61,705 nt of DNA, taken from positions 1 to 61,705 of the forward strand of contig NZ_JARESE010000007.1 in the NCBI RefSeq assembly GCF_029076845.1, given 5' to 3'. The stretch comes from Novosphingobium album (ex Liu et al. 2023). Lineage in GTDB: Bacteria; Pseudomonadota; Alphaproteobacteria; Sphingomonadales; Sphingomonadaceae. A program made the translations under genes and the position numbers. Every line of letters starts with the position of its first letter. Position 1 is the first letter of the stretch. Shown here piece by piece: positions 1-7,683 of this stretch. Under the pieces are notes generated by a model that was not told the origin of the DNA, ran no database searches, and was given only the letters and a program-made list of their open reading frames with translations.

Positions 1-384
1 GTCGGCGCGCTCTTCGAGCTGGCTTCGAACAGCACCGGCGAGGCGTTCCTCAACGGCAAGATCGAGGATCCGAGCCTGGCCGCGCCGCTCTATGTGTCGG
101 CGTTCCGCCAGGAGGACGGCAGCTACAACGTCGTCTGGTCGCGCCCGACGCGGCGCCGCGACCTCGCCTCGGAGATGGCGCCCAAGGCCGACGAGGGTCT
201 GCCGCCGCTGCCCGGCGCCGACGAGCCCGCGCCGTCCGGCCAGGGCGCCGAGGCCGGCCTCGGCCACTCCTCCGCGGATCATGTCTTCGGCGGCGAACCG
301 CAGCACGAGCCGCAGGAAGGCGGCCGTCGGCAGCGCCGCCAGCGCGCGACCGAACAGGCGGAGGAACCCGAAGCCGTCAGCTGA
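1..384 (+). CDS. DUF736-like protein, 5'-truncated by window edge
   Basis: This is the open 3' part of a gene running in frame from base 1 to TGA at 382-384 (127 codons seen, no start visible). The segment IEDPSLAAPLYVSAF followed by VVWSRP matches the C-terminal half of DUF736 proteins (pattern DPSFPAPIYA...LIWSR), small plasmid and ICE proteins of alphaproteobacteria with no defined function. After residue about 45 the tail is Pro/Glu/Gly/Gln-rich and looks disordered; most DUF736 proteins stop soon after the WSR motif, so this one is longer than usual. Its place at the head of a conjugative backbone fits the family. Assignment rests on motif similarity only. Confidence 0.6.
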   Translation, partial: VGALFELASNSTGEAFLNGKIEDPSLAAPLYVSAFRQEDGSYNVVWSRPTRRRDLASEMAPKADEGLPPLPGADEPAPSGQGAEAGLGHSSADHVFGGEPQHEPQEGGRRQRRQRATEQAEEPEAVS

Positions 385-514
385 CCCCCGCCGTGCCCGG
401 TCCAACGCCTCCAGGCCGGGCACGCTTCCCCGCAGGGCTCGCTTCGCTCCCCCGGCGAAGCGGGCCCTGTTTTTTGTTTCCAGTGCCCGACCGCCGCCGG
501 GACGGGAGGCTGGC

Positions 515-605
515 GAAGCGTCGGCATATATAGACGGCCAGGGCATCAACCTGAACGTCGGCGCTCTCGAAATTCATGATCTCGGGGAAATCATGCGAGC
601 GGCAC
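515..605 (-). pseudogene. remnant of a cytochrome c C-terminus
   Basis: Read on the minus strand, this stretch encodes SHDFPEIMNF followed by VDALAVYI. That closely matches the C-terminal helix of the intact cytochrome c at 19528-19908 (SHNFPEIMNF ... IEALAAYM). No CxxCH haem motif, start or signal peptide lies upstream in frame, and the reading frame runs on into unrelated low-complexity sequence. It is therefore a fragment left after rearrangement, not a gene. The rest of 385-839 holds nothing else recognisable. Confidence 0.6.
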
Positions 606-839
606 AGCCCATAGGTGGGCGCGTCTGCGGTCAGCCTTCCTTCTGGCAACGGTGGCTTGGGGCGCCGCCGACCGCGGCGCGGCTGAAGAGCAGATGGCTA
701 TCGCGCACAGGCGGCGGCAATGACGGAGAAACCATCGAGCGATGCATTCTCCAGCCTCGTCCACGCAGACTTCATGAGGGCTCAGAGGGTAAAGCCGATC
801 GTCCTGGCATTGCGGATCGTCGCTCGGGGCGCCGCAGGC

Positions 840-1139
840 TCAATAGCGCTGCTGCCGCTCGTAGAGATCACGGTAGTGCTGCGTGCGGGTGACCCTCAGG
901 CCCTGCATCCCCGAACGTTCGACAGCGCGTTGCCAGCCCGCGAATTCCTCCAGCGAGAGACCGTACCGCTCACAGACCTCATCGATCGTCAGCAGCCCGC
1001 CGTTCACGGCCGCGACGACCTCGGCCTTGCGCCGCACGACCCACCGGCGCGTGTCGGGCGCGGGAAGCATGTCCAGCGTCAGCGGCTCGCCGAGCGGCCC
1101 AATGACATGCGCCGGGCGGAACTTCTGATTCTCGATCAT
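840..1139 (-). CDS. sciP: SciP-like CtrA inhibitor (DUF1153)
   Basis: A 99-residue protein of the DUF1153/SciP family. In Caulobacter SciP binds CtrA and blocks transcription of CtrA-activated genes. The family core is clear: PLTLDMLPAPDTRRWVVRRKAEVVAAV, seen from about residue 19, then GGLLTIDEVCERYGLSLEEF, a helix-turn-helix, and the C-terminal RVTRTQHYRD. Length fits the family (about 90-100 residues). The ATG at 1137-1139 is the only start that keeps the conserved N-terminus. It stands alone, with no coding neighbour within about 300 bp. A copy on a mobile backbone, rather than only in the core chromosome, suggests the element may adjust host cell-cycle or motility transcription; that is inference. 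Confidence 0.85.
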   Translation of the reverse strand: MIENQKFRPAHVIGPLGEPLTLDMLPAPDTRRWVVRRKAEVVAAVNGGLLTIDEVCERYGLSLEEFAGWQRAVERSGMQGLRVTRTQHYRDLYERQQRY

Positions 1140-1847
1140 CTCGCTTCACTCGCCGGCCACGCCGCAGGGCGCATCGCATTGCTCTTGTGACCCTTATGGC
1201 GACGTCAGGGTTGTCGCCGCCTGAAACATCAGGGTTAACGCCCGGGCATTAGCCCCGTTTTGCCCCGGTTCGGCGCTCCGCCGGGATTGGCGACCTTCCG
1301 CGAAAGGCCCGCGCGCGCATCGCCCCGTTTGCTGGGACAGCGCTCATCTTCCGCGTCTGTCTTCATGGGCGTGGCGCCCGCCCGCGCGCCAGGCCATCGC
1401 CGCGAATGGATGCCGCCCACCGCGCGCTTGCCGCCCGGCGCCCGACAGCCTACGACCGGTGCCTCCCCGTGACTGCGGTGCCTCATGATCCTGCTGGTCC
1501 GCCGCGCCGATCGACCGGGTTCATCCTGCCGATAGCCATGCCGCCGGCCGCGGCGACGTCGGCGGCGATGCGGGGGAACCGGCCCGAACCTCTTCCCAAG
1601 TCCATGCGTGGGGCTTTCGCCGGCCATCTGGCCACCCGCTTGTGGAATGAACGCTACGCCCGTGCGGGCCCGCCGCAACCCGCCCTTTCCCGACCGTGTT
1701 GAGGCCTGACGGCCTCTGCCCGCACCACTCGAAAAAGGGGGGTTTCCCCGCGCTGAAGCGCGGGTGCGACGGCCCCTCAATCACGGGCTTCGGTCAAGTT
1801 CATCCCAGCGGGATCGGCCCGCTGGCGTGAGACGAAAGGTCACGGAC
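1140..1847. other. non-coding stretch upstream of ssb
   Basis: About 700 bp with no convincing gene on either strand; the open frames present have no recognisable domain and skewed composition. Near its 3' end lies a hairpin at 1747-1764 (CCCGCGC, loop TGAA, GCGCGGG), about 85 bp before the ssb start, preceded by a G-run at 1736-1742. It may belong to the ssb leader. Confidence 0.5.
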
Positions 1848-2177
1848 ATGAACAAGGTTTTTCTCTCGGGGCGCATCACCTCGGACATCAGCCGCTTCGG
1901 CACCGACAGCAAGGGCGGCGTCAGCTTCAGCCTCGTCACCTCCAAGCCGGTGATCAAGGACGGCCAGGTCCAGAAGGACGAGAACGGCTACACCGAGACC
2001 TACGACGAATTCCACCAGGTCAAGGCTTTCAACGGGCTCGGCAAGTCGGTCGCCAACCACAAGAAGAAGGGCGACAAGCTCATGATCGTTGGCGAGATCC
2101 GCTACAGCCGCAACGAGCGCGACGGGCGCACCTACTACAACACCGACATCGTCGCCGAGGAAATCGAATTCCTCTGA
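1848..2177 (+). CDS. ssb: single-stranded DNA-binding protein
   Basis: A 109-residue protein with the OB-fold pattern of bacterial SSB: MNKVFLSGRITSDISRF at the N-terminus, VSFSLVTSKP, then FHQVKAFNGLGKSVANHKKKGDKLMIVGEI and the C-terminal YYNTDIVAEEIEFL. It lacks the acidic-tip tail (DDDIPF) and the Gly/Pro linker of chromosomal SSB, as in short plasmid SSBs. The ATG at 1848 is chosen over an upstream in-frame start because the OB-fold begins there and AAAGG lies about 9 bp upstream. Plasmid SSBs protect single strands during conjugative entry and replication. A strong terminator follows. Confidence 0.88.
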   Translation: MNKVFLSGRITSDISRFGTDSKGGVSFSLVTSKPVIKDGQVQKDENGYTETYDEFHQVKAFNGLGKSVANHKKKGDKLMIVGEIRYSRNERDGRTYYNTDIVAEEIEFL

Positions 2178-2184
2178 CCCCATC

Positions 2185-2204
2185 GGGCGGCCTTCGGGCC
2201 GCCC
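2185..2204 (+). terminator. intrinsic terminator after ssb
   Basis: Perfect 8-bp stem GGGCGGCC / GGCCGCCC closed by a TTCG tetraloop, followed by a T-rich stretch (TTCTCATTTCTT). It starts 7 bp after the ssb stop codon. Confidence 0.8.
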
Positions 2205-2229
2205 TTCTCATTTCTTGCGGAGACAGCAC

Positions 2230-2559
2230 ATGTTCCATCTCGCCAGCTTCGATGAGATCACCGGGGTCGCCTACGGGATCGAAGTCACCAACCCCACCAT
2301 GGTCGCCCGGATCCGACGGGCAGCCGACAGCCTCAACGCCTATGAGATCGCCGCCCGCCTGGCCCAGGCCATCACCGAGGCCGCCGACGCGGCGCACATC
2401 CGCGATTTCGAGGAAGCGCAGTTCGGCGAAGCCAGCGCCGACGCAGTCGTCGACTGCGAATATCATGACGAACTCGCCGCCGCCTGGTCGCTGGTTGCCG
2501 CCGAACACCAGCTGATCATCCCCGAAATCATCATCGCGCACGACGGGTCGGTCCACTGA
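2230..2559 (+). CDS. hypothetical plasmid protein
   Basis: A 109-residue acidic, Ala-rich protein with no domain I recognise. It begins MFHLASFDEITGVAYGIEV and appears mostly helical, with ARLAQAITEAADAAHIRDFEEAQF in the middle and a hydrophobic stretch HQLIIPEIIIAHDG near the C-terminus. ATG 2230 follows GCGGAG by about 9 bp. It sits between ssb and another unknown gene in the same direction, spaced 26 bp from the next, so the two may be cotranscribed. No membrane segment or signal peptide is seen. Codon use is typical of the flanking genes, which supports a real gene. Confidence 0.65.
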   Translation: MFHLASFDEITGVAYGIEVTNPTMVARIRRAADSLNAYEIAARLAQAITEAADAAHIRDFEEAQFGEASADAVVDCEYHDELAAAWSLVAAEHQLIIPEIIIAHDGSVH

Positions 2560-2585
2560 CCCGTCGCCCTTATCGAGAAAGGACA

Positions 2586-3194
2586 ATGCCCATGCACGCC
2601 CGTTCCGCGGCCGTCCCATCGGCCGACCACTGTTACGGCATCATCATGCACCATCGCCTCGCCTGGTGGCTGGTCGAGTTCCCCGAACCCGACGCGCCAC
2701 CGCTGCGCGCGCGCAAGCTTTCTGGCCGGCTCACGCCGGCCCTCGCTGACTGGCTGCGCCGCGAGACCCGCGAGCCGCGCCTTGCCGGCGATGTCGCCGC
2801 GCTCAATCCCGAGAGCCGCTGCTGGTCCGGCGAATTCTCCTGTCGGCCGAGCCGCGCGGATGCCGGCATCTTCGACATCGATGCTCACCCCTGGGGGGCT
2901 GAAGCCGGGGAGCTTGAGACCCGGCTCGCGCGCACCATGATCGATGCGACGCTGCAGCCGGTCCCGGCAGGCTTCATCTCGGTCTTCACCGCCCTGCCGC
3001 CCGAGAACCAGCCCGTGCTCGCGATCCGGCTGAGCGGCTACACTTGCTCGACATACGAACTGCTCACGGCCCGGCACATGCCGACCTATCGTCCGCACTC
3101 GCCGTGGCGTGACATCTCCGCCGATGCGGTCGGCGATAGCGGCAGCGATATCATTGGCTGGCAGTCCGCAGCCACATGGATCAGGCCCACCTGA
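2586..3194 (+). CDS. hypothetical plasmid protein
   Basis: A 202-residue protein of unknown function. The N-terminal third (YGIIMHHRLAWWLVEFPEPDAPPLRARKLSGRLTPAL) looks like a mixed alpha/beta fold; the rest has acidic and Trp-containing segments but no recognisable catalytic motif. Two start codons are possible: ATG 2586 (3 bp after AAAGGA) and ATG 2592 (9 bp after it); the second has the better spacing. It follows the unknown gene at 2230-2559 closely and probably shares its transcript. No terminator hairpin with a T-tract was found just after it. Confidence 0.6.
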   Translation: MPMHARSAAVPSADHCYGIIMHHRLAWWLVEFPEPDAPPLRARKLSGRLTPALADWLRRETREPRLAGDVAALNPESRCWSGEFSCRPSRADAGIFDIDAHPWGAEAGELETRLARTMIDATLQPVPAGFISVFTALPPENQPVLAIRLSGYTCSTYELLTARHMPTYRPHSPWRDISADAVGDSGSDIIGWQSAATWIRPT

Positions 3195-3820
3195 TCCGAG
3201 TAGCGGAGCCGGCGCCTGCCGGCCCCGGCCCACTTCCGGCTCGTGCCAGCATCATATCGGTCTGGCGGACAGGTCGCCGGGCGTCACCATCTGAGGCATC
3301 GTCCTCGCCTTGCCGTGCCTCCATCCGGTTGACGCCGGGCTATGGCCCGTTGGTGCAGCGATCGGCTTCGACCGGTGCCGCGGGATGTGCCGCGCCCAAG
3401 GCCCGAAACTTGCCGATTGCAGCCTGATGGTGATCGAAGCGGATCGCAGCAAATGCGTGATCCCCATCGTCGTCCCGAGACCCTCCAAGACGTCACGGAG
3501 GAGGCGTGGTTTGCGCCCACCATCCAGCGTTGGTCCGGTCGGCGAGGCTGCTGGAAGTGCAGGAAGGGAAGTGGGTTTAGGCGCATCCCGCCCAACGCTT
3601 CGCGCCGGGCGGGACCGGGGCTCTATTCGCTAAGCCGCCGCCCGCGCGTGCCGCGCGAGCACCAGCAAAGCTCACGGAGCCAGGCCGTCGGCCCGTCTCC
3701 GCCCATTCGGGTAACGAACCCGCTTGCGGGATCCCCCAGATGAGGTTTGAAACCCCTATTCCTCTCTTGTGTCTGCCTAGTGTGGCATGCGGGGTTGGCG
3801 GTCCGTCGAGCATGAGCGGT
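3195..3820. other. non-coding stretch
   Basis: About 630 bp with no supportable gene. Several open frames exist on both strands but none resembles a protein family, and their composition is typical of chance frames in GC-rich DNA. It may be decayed sequence. The conserved hairpin element that leads into the DUF2493 gene begins at 3821. Confidence 0.45.
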
Positions 3821-3897
3821 CCCCCCAATTTTTCCGCGCGGCCGCTGGCGCGCCCACCCGAAAAAATCGGTTCCCCCACTCCCCGCTGCCGCGGCGT
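3821..3897 (+). promoter_or_regulatory. 5' hairpin element, copy 1
   Basis: A C-run and an A/T arm (CCCCCCAATTTTTCCG, from 3821) face a complementary arm (CCCGAAAAAATCGG, 3857-3870), and the tail CCCCCAC then CGCTGCCGCGG follows. A similar arrangement (8066-8164) precedes the gene at 8247. ATTTTT at 3828-3833 pairs with AAAAAT at 3862-3867. It ends about 120 bp before the DUF2493 start. Function unknown: leader RNA structure or protein-binding site are both possible. Confidence 0.4.
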
Positions 3898-4016
3898 TAA
3901 CCGGGGTCCGGCCGCGGGCCGGCTTCCCGGTTAACGTGCCCGACGTCCCTGACCACCGCATGCCGTGAGCAAGGCCTCATCGCGTGGATGAGACACCAAA
4001 AGCCATGGAGGCCAAC

Positions 4017-5018
4017 ATGACCAAGTCTTTCTCGAACTTCGCCGACTTCGCCAGCTTCATCGCCAGCGAGACGGGTACCGACGAGCGCAGCCCGCTCTAC
4101 GAAGCCGCCTTCATCGAGCATGACGAACGCGCCAAGCTGTCGCCCGTCGACGAGACCGAGCAGCTGGAAATGCCCGATCCGGAGCAGGCCCGAGCCGCCG
4201 TCGAGATGGTGATGGCGACGCTGTTCGACGTGTTCCGCGACACCCGCCTCGAACCCTTCGCGAGCGACCTCGCATGGGGCTTCGTCAACAGCTTCCATGT
4301 CGTGGCGAAGCGCATCAGCGATCGCGAGGACGACGCCGCCAAGGAGCTTGGCGAACTCGCGCGCAGCTTCGACCCCAGCGAAATCTACGCGTCGCAGATC
4401 GAGGAAGCGCAGCTCCTCTGCCAGACGCTGCAAGGGTGCCGCGATGCCATGGAATGCATGCGCGACCACGCCGCCGAAGTCTATCGTGTCGAGACCGGGC
4501 GGCCCTATTCGCCGACGCGCGGCAGCCGGGTCTCGAACGGCGTCACCGCCTCGATGATCGACGCCCGCGACTATCTTGCCGCAAGGGGCCGGGAGCGCCG
4601 CGAGCAGTTCACCCCCGAAGGCCCTGTTGTCGCCTTCTCGGGCGGTCAAGTCTGGGACGATCACGAGATGCTCTGGAAGGGGCTGGACTCGATCAAGGCC
4701 CGCATTCCCGAAATGATCCTCGCCACGACGGCGCAGACCAAGGGCTGCGATGCCATCGCCCAGGCCTGGGCGGCAGCGCGCGGCGTGAAGGTCATCATGT
4801 TCCGCCTCGACCGCCGGTTGGGAGCCAAGGCCGCGTTTGTTCGCAACGACCGGCTGCTCGCCCTCAAGCCGGTCGAAGCCGTCGTCTGCGAAGGGTCCGG
4901 CATCCAGATGAACCTTGCCCAGAAGCTGCGGCAGGCAGGCGTCCCGCTCCACGTCGTGAAGCTCGACCAGCAGCGCGCGACGGTGCCCTCCGGTCAGCGC
5001 ATGGCACGCAGGGCCTGA
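4017..5018 (+). CDS. DUF2493 / SLOG-family protein
   Basis: A 333-residue protein. The N-terminal ~200 residues are acidic and helical and not recognised. The C-terminal ~115 residues match DUF2493 (YspA/cpYpsA-like SLOG fold): VVAFSGGQVWDDHEML, then AQTKGCDAIAQAWAAARGVKVIMF, AAFVRNDRLLAL and the end AGVPLHVV. SLOG proteins are thought to bind nucleotide-derived ligands; plasmid DUF2493 proteins are common in alphaproteobacteria but uncharacterised. ATG 4017 is chosen because GGAGG lies 5 bp upstream, while in-frame GTG 3984 and ATG 4005 lack a good site. It is framed by a hairpin element upstream and by a terminator plus a 35-nt hairpin downstream. Confidence 0.75.
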   Translation: MTKSFSNFADFASFIASETGTDERSPLYEAAFIEHDERAKLSPVDETEQLEMPDPEQARAAVEMVMATLFDVFRDTRLEPFASDLAWGFVNSFHVVAKRISDREDDAAKELGELARSFDPSEIYASQIEEAQLLCQTLQGCRDAMECMRDHAAEVYRVETGRPYSPTRGSRVSNGVTASMIDARDYLAARGRERREQFTPEGPVVAFSGGQVWDDHEMLWKGLDSIKARIPEMILATTAQTKGCDAIAQAWAAARGVKVIMFRLDRRLGAKAAFVRNDRLLALKPVEAVVCEGSGIQMNLAQKLRQAGVPLHVVKLDQQRATVPSGQRMARRA

Positions 5019-5029
5019 CCTCGCATCCC

Positions 5030-5059
5030 GAGAGGCTCCGGCAACCGCCGAGGCCTCTC
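5030..5059 (+). terminator. intrinsic terminator after DUF2493 gene
   Basis: Outer stem GAGAGGC / GCCTCTC with inner stem CGGC / GCCG around AACC, followed by pyrimidine-rich TTCCCTCTTCCTTTT. It lies 12 bp after the stop codon. Confidence 0.7.
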
Positions 5060-5082
5060 TTCCCTCTTCCTTTTGGCTCTAT

Positions 5083-5117
5083 GCGGTGCGCGGGGGCATC
5101 GAACCCCCGCGCACCGC
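5083..5117. repeat. 35-nt perfect hairpin, loop CATCGAA (copy 1)
   Basis: Left arm GCGGTGCGCGGGGG (5083-5096), loop CATCGAA (5097-5103), right arm CCCCCGCGCACCGC (5104-5117). The 14-bp stem is perfect. On the minus strand the centre reads GGGGG-TTCGATG-CCCCC, the form of a tRNA T-arm. A second hairpin of the same size and loop, with a different but still perfect stem, is at 8526-8560. Both lie just after the terminator of a plasmid gene. No tRNA body surrounds it. Confidence 0.8.
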
Positions 5118-5205
5118 CGGGCGCTGGCGCCCGTCGCAGCGACGATGCCCGGAGGACCAAGGAAAGAGGGGAGGGCGCGGCGGTTTGCCCAAGGAGTCAA
5201 AGGCC

Positions 5206-5772
5206 ATGTCCGTCCTCTTCCGCATCGCTGTTCCCGCCGACGAGGCACTCGACCGCTACGCGGTCATCACCGCGCGCCAACTCGCCGCCTTCCGGCGCTA
5301 TCTCCGGGCGGAAGGAGAGCGCATCGGACTCCCGCTCATCGAGCCCGACGAAGCGATCGCCGACCGCTTCGAAGCGCGTATCTGCCCGCTTGCACTCGCC
5401 GCCGTGACCGCATTGTTCGACCATGATCCGGCCGTCATCACCGTCGTCGAGGAAGCCCAGTTCCGGGGGCGCCGCATCTCGGTGTACCACAGCGCCAGTG
5501 ACGCCCAAATCACGATGCGCGTGGCCATGACATCCGACCGCGGCCTCGAACTCGATCTTGCCTATGGCAACGCCTACGCCCTGCTTGAGGCGCTCGAGAT
5601 CGAAGCCGAAAGCGTTGGCGAGATCGCGCTCGACAGCCTCCGCACGCGTCTCTCCGATCCGTCAACCCCGGCGCGGGCGGCGCAGCGCCGCGTCGAGCAT
5701 TATCTGCCTCGGCTGGAACGCCTCCTGGCGAGCGCCACAGATCTGGACGAAGCTCGTCTCGTCTGGGCGTGA
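5206..5772 (+). CDS. hypothetical plasmid protein
   Basis: A 188-residue protein of unknown function, mostly helical and acidic, starting MSVLFRIAVPADEALDRYAVI. It has no visible signal peptide, membrane segment or metal motif. The middle contains a beta-rich patch (VITVVEEAQFRGRRISVYH) and the C-terminus a long amphipathic helix (ARAAQRRVEHYLPRLERLLA). The ATG at 5206 is preceded by AAGGAG at 5191-5196 and AAAGG at 5199-5203; the frame is open further upstream, but that part runs through the 35-nt hairpin and is unlikely to be coding. It lies between the DUF2493 gene and the insertion sequence. Confidence 0.65.
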   Translation: MSVLFRIAVPADEALDRYAVITARQLAAFRRYLRAEGERIGLPLIEPDEAIADRFEARICPLALAAVTALFDHDPAVITVVEEAQFRGRRISVYHSASDAQITMRVAMTSDRGLELDLAYGNAYALLEALEIEAESVGEIALDSLRTRLSDPSTPARAAQRRVEHYLPRLERLLASATDLDEARLVWA

Positions 5773-5809
5773 GGACGGCGATAGCCGATGCGCAATCAAT
5801 GACGCACCG

Positions 5810-6001
5810 TCAGCATGATCCTTGCGGCGGCGCTTCATGTCCCGCGCCAAGCACCGTGTCGATCGCTGTTTGAAGATGCGCGGCCGCGCCATGCTCGTCG
5901 AGCGCATAAAGCAGCGGCAATGCCTCTCGAAGCAGCACCACCGCCAATGCCCTCTGCACTATCGGGTCCGTCCGCAACGCGTCGCCCACGTCCTCGCCCA
6001 T
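5810..6001 (-). CDS. small hypothetical protein
   Basis: A 63-residue frame, acidic then helical (MGEDVGDALRTDPIVQRALAVVLLREALPLLYALDEHG...), with the look of a small soluble helical protein. ATG 6001 has GGAGGAG immediately upstream; an in-frame ATG at 6022 would add seven residues. It faces the preceding gene tail to tail and lies just outside the insertion sequence. No family recognised; a chance frame cannot be excluded. Confidence 0.4.
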   Translation of the reverse strand: MGEDVGDALRTDPIVQRALAVVLLREALPLLYALDEHGAAAHLQTAIDTVLGAGHEAPPQGSC

Positions 6002-6087
6002 TTCTCCTCCGTCGCATGCCATGATGCAGATGCGGATAGCTCGGGGGACATGGCGGACCCGGAAACTCCCGCGCGCTGGGCGCGGGA

Positions 6088-6103
6088 GCCGGGGCTCGAA
6101 AAC
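6088..6103 (+). repeat. 16-bp inverted repeat, left arm
   Basis: GCCGGGGCTCGAAAAC; the exact reverse complement is at 7764-7779, so the two arms flank the IS110-type element, lying about 30 bp outside its left and 80 bp outside its right subterminal repeats. Directly to the left is a 9-bp perfect hairpin (CTCCCGCGC / GCGCGGGAG, 6066-6088). Confidence 0.6.
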
Positions 6104-6205
6104 ACAGTCGAAACAGTGCGCCTACGCTTGTGGCTTAGCTGCTGCCCGGCCTTCGACGCGAGGGTATCCTTTGTTGACCAGATGTTGGCAAGAAAGGAGT
6201 CGGTC

Positions 6206-7369
6206 ATGTCGAAGAAGATCGTGGTGCCGTCCTATTTGGCGGCGATGGATCGAGCGGAGGCCGATCCTTCGGCGGCGCGCTTTTGGGTTGGCCTGGATGT
6301 CGGCTACAAGAATACGGCGGTCTGCGTTCTCGATTGTGACGGCGCGATTGTTCACCAGGTCTCGATGAAGAGCAGCGCCACCGAGATCGGACGTTATCTG
6401 CGCAAGAACTTCAAATCGCATGTGACGCTGATCGGCATTGAGAGCGGCGGGCTGACGCCGCATCTGACGACCAAGCTGCGTGCGCAGGGCTTCCAGGTTG
6501 TAGTGCTCGATGCGCGCCAGGTGCATCGCGTGTTGTCGGTCAAGCGGAACAAGACCGACACGAACGACGCACGCGGCATCGCCGAGATCACGCGGACGGG
6601 CCGGGAATATCTGACCGAGGTCTATGTCAAATCGAACCTGTGCTTCGAGATCAGGGCCTATCTCACCATGCGCGACCGCCTCGTAAAACAGCGACGCGAG
6701 ACCGAGGCGATGATCCGCGGCCTGGTGCGGGTCTACGGCGGACGGATCGAGGGTGGGACCGAAACCGCGGCGAGCTATCGCAGCCGCGCCATCGACCAGA
6801 TGTGCCTCATCGCCGACACTGAAGGCGTCGATCTGCGACCACGGGTCCTGCCGCTGCTCGATCTGTGCGAAGGCTTCTACGTCGAGGCCAACCGCATCGA
6901 GCGCGAGCTGGAACTGCTGGCCGCGTCGAACCCGGTCTGCAGGCGGTTCATGGAGATCCCCGGCGTCGGCACGATCACCGCCGTATCGTTCTACAGCGCG
7001 ATCGAGGACCCGACGCGCTTCCGGCATGTCGACGATGTGGCCGCCTATCTGGGCCTGACCCCGCGCGTCTACCAGTCGGGCGAGAGCCTGACGCATGGCG
7101 GCATCAGCAAGATGGGCAACCAGCTCACCCGCACGCATCTGGTCGGCGCCGCGACCGTCATGCTGTCGAACACCCGGTCGTTCAGCACGCTCAAGGACTG
7201 GGGCCTCAAGCTCAGCAAGCGGATCGGCTTCAACAAGGCGAAGGTCGCGCTGGCACGGAAGCTGGCGATCATCATGTTCAGTCTGTGGCGTGACGGCACC
7301 CACTTCATGGCCAAGGCGGCCGACGTGCCGGCGCACCGGGCGCTGATGCAGAGCCGGCTGCCGGCCTGA
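6206..7369 (+). CDS. IS110 family transposase (DEDD)
   Basis: A 387-residue recombinase. The N-terminal RuvC-like DEDD domain shows GLDVGYKNTAV (first Asp, about residue 30), GIESGGLTPHL (Glu) and NKTDTNDARGIAEI (Asp pair). The C-terminal Tnp20/IS116-IS110-IS902 domain shows IPGVGTITAVSF and YLGLTPRVYQSGES, with the conserved Ser in the G-x-S-x-x-x-G-G-I-S-K-M-G-N region. ATG 6206 is 6 bp after AAAGGAG; ATG 6182 is in frame but lacks a site. Length is normal and the frame is intact, so the element may be active. A long frame on the opposite strand is a shadow of this gene. Confidence 0.93.
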   Translation: MSKKIVVPSYLAAMDRAEADPSAARFWVGLDVGYKNTAVCVLDCDGAIVHQVSMKSSATEIGRYLRKNFKSHVTLIGIESGGLTPHLTTKLRAQGFQVVVLDARQVHRVLSVKRNKTDTNDARGIAEITRTGREYLTEVYVKSNLCFEIRAYLTMRDRLVKQRRETEAMIRGLVRVYGGRIEGGTETAASYRSRAIDQMCLIADTEGVDLRPRVLPLLDLCEGFYVEANRIERELELLAASNPVCRRFMEIPGVGTITAVSFYSAIEDPTRFRHVDDVAAYLGLTPRVYQSGESLTHGGISKMGNQLTRTHLVGAATVMLSNTRSFSTLKDWGLKLSKRIGFNKAKVALARKLAIIMFSLWRDGTHFMAKAADVPAHRALMQSRLPA

Positions 7370-7379
7370 GCGCGCAGGT

Positions 7380-7663
7380 TCACACCAGGTTCGCTCGCAC
7401 AATGGCGGCGAAACAGTCCTCCCGGGAGGCGGAGGGATCGGAGACTTCGGGTCTAAAGGTGAGGTGGTGACAACCTCGTGACGCTTGTTGAAGCTCCACC
7501 CTTTGCTAGTGAATGCCCATACTGCGGCAGGCGATCGGCCCAACGGCCACGACAAACGCCCGACCGCGAAGAGACTGTTGCACTCCGGGATGGATGATGT
7601 GGACTTGCAATGATCGACGGAGAAGAAGATCATGACGTAGCAATATAAAGTCTGGATACCCTC
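7380..7663 (+). ncRNA. candidate bridge RNA of the IS110 element
   Basis: About 290 bp of non-coding DNA lie between the transposase stop and the right inverted repeat. IS110-family elements encode a bridge RNA here (3' end in the IS1111 subgroup) that pairs with donor and target DNA. Local hairpins fit a structured RNA: CCTCCCGGGAGG (about 7420), AGAC-TTCG-type loop (7442-7454), GAGGT/ACCTC (7461-7477) and GCTT-GTTG-AAGC (7483-7494). Boundaries are estimated; no covariance evidence is available. Confidence 0.4.
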
Positions 7664-7683
7664 TACCGTGGGGGCAGCAGCTA

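Larger units (their letters stand above)
6136..7683 (+). mobile_element. IS110 family (IS1111-type) insertion sequence
   Basis: A single-transposase element of roughly 1.55 kb. Imperfect inverted repeats bracket it: left TAGCTGCTGCCC (6136-6147) plus GAGGGTATCC (6160-6169); right GGATACCCTC (7654-7663) plus GGGCAGCAGCTA (7672-7683). Subterminal inverted repeats, a long 3' non-coding end and a DEDD transposase are marks of the IS1111 subgroup, which inserts without obvious target duplication. The exact termini cannot be fixed without an empty-site comparison. Confidence 0.75.
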
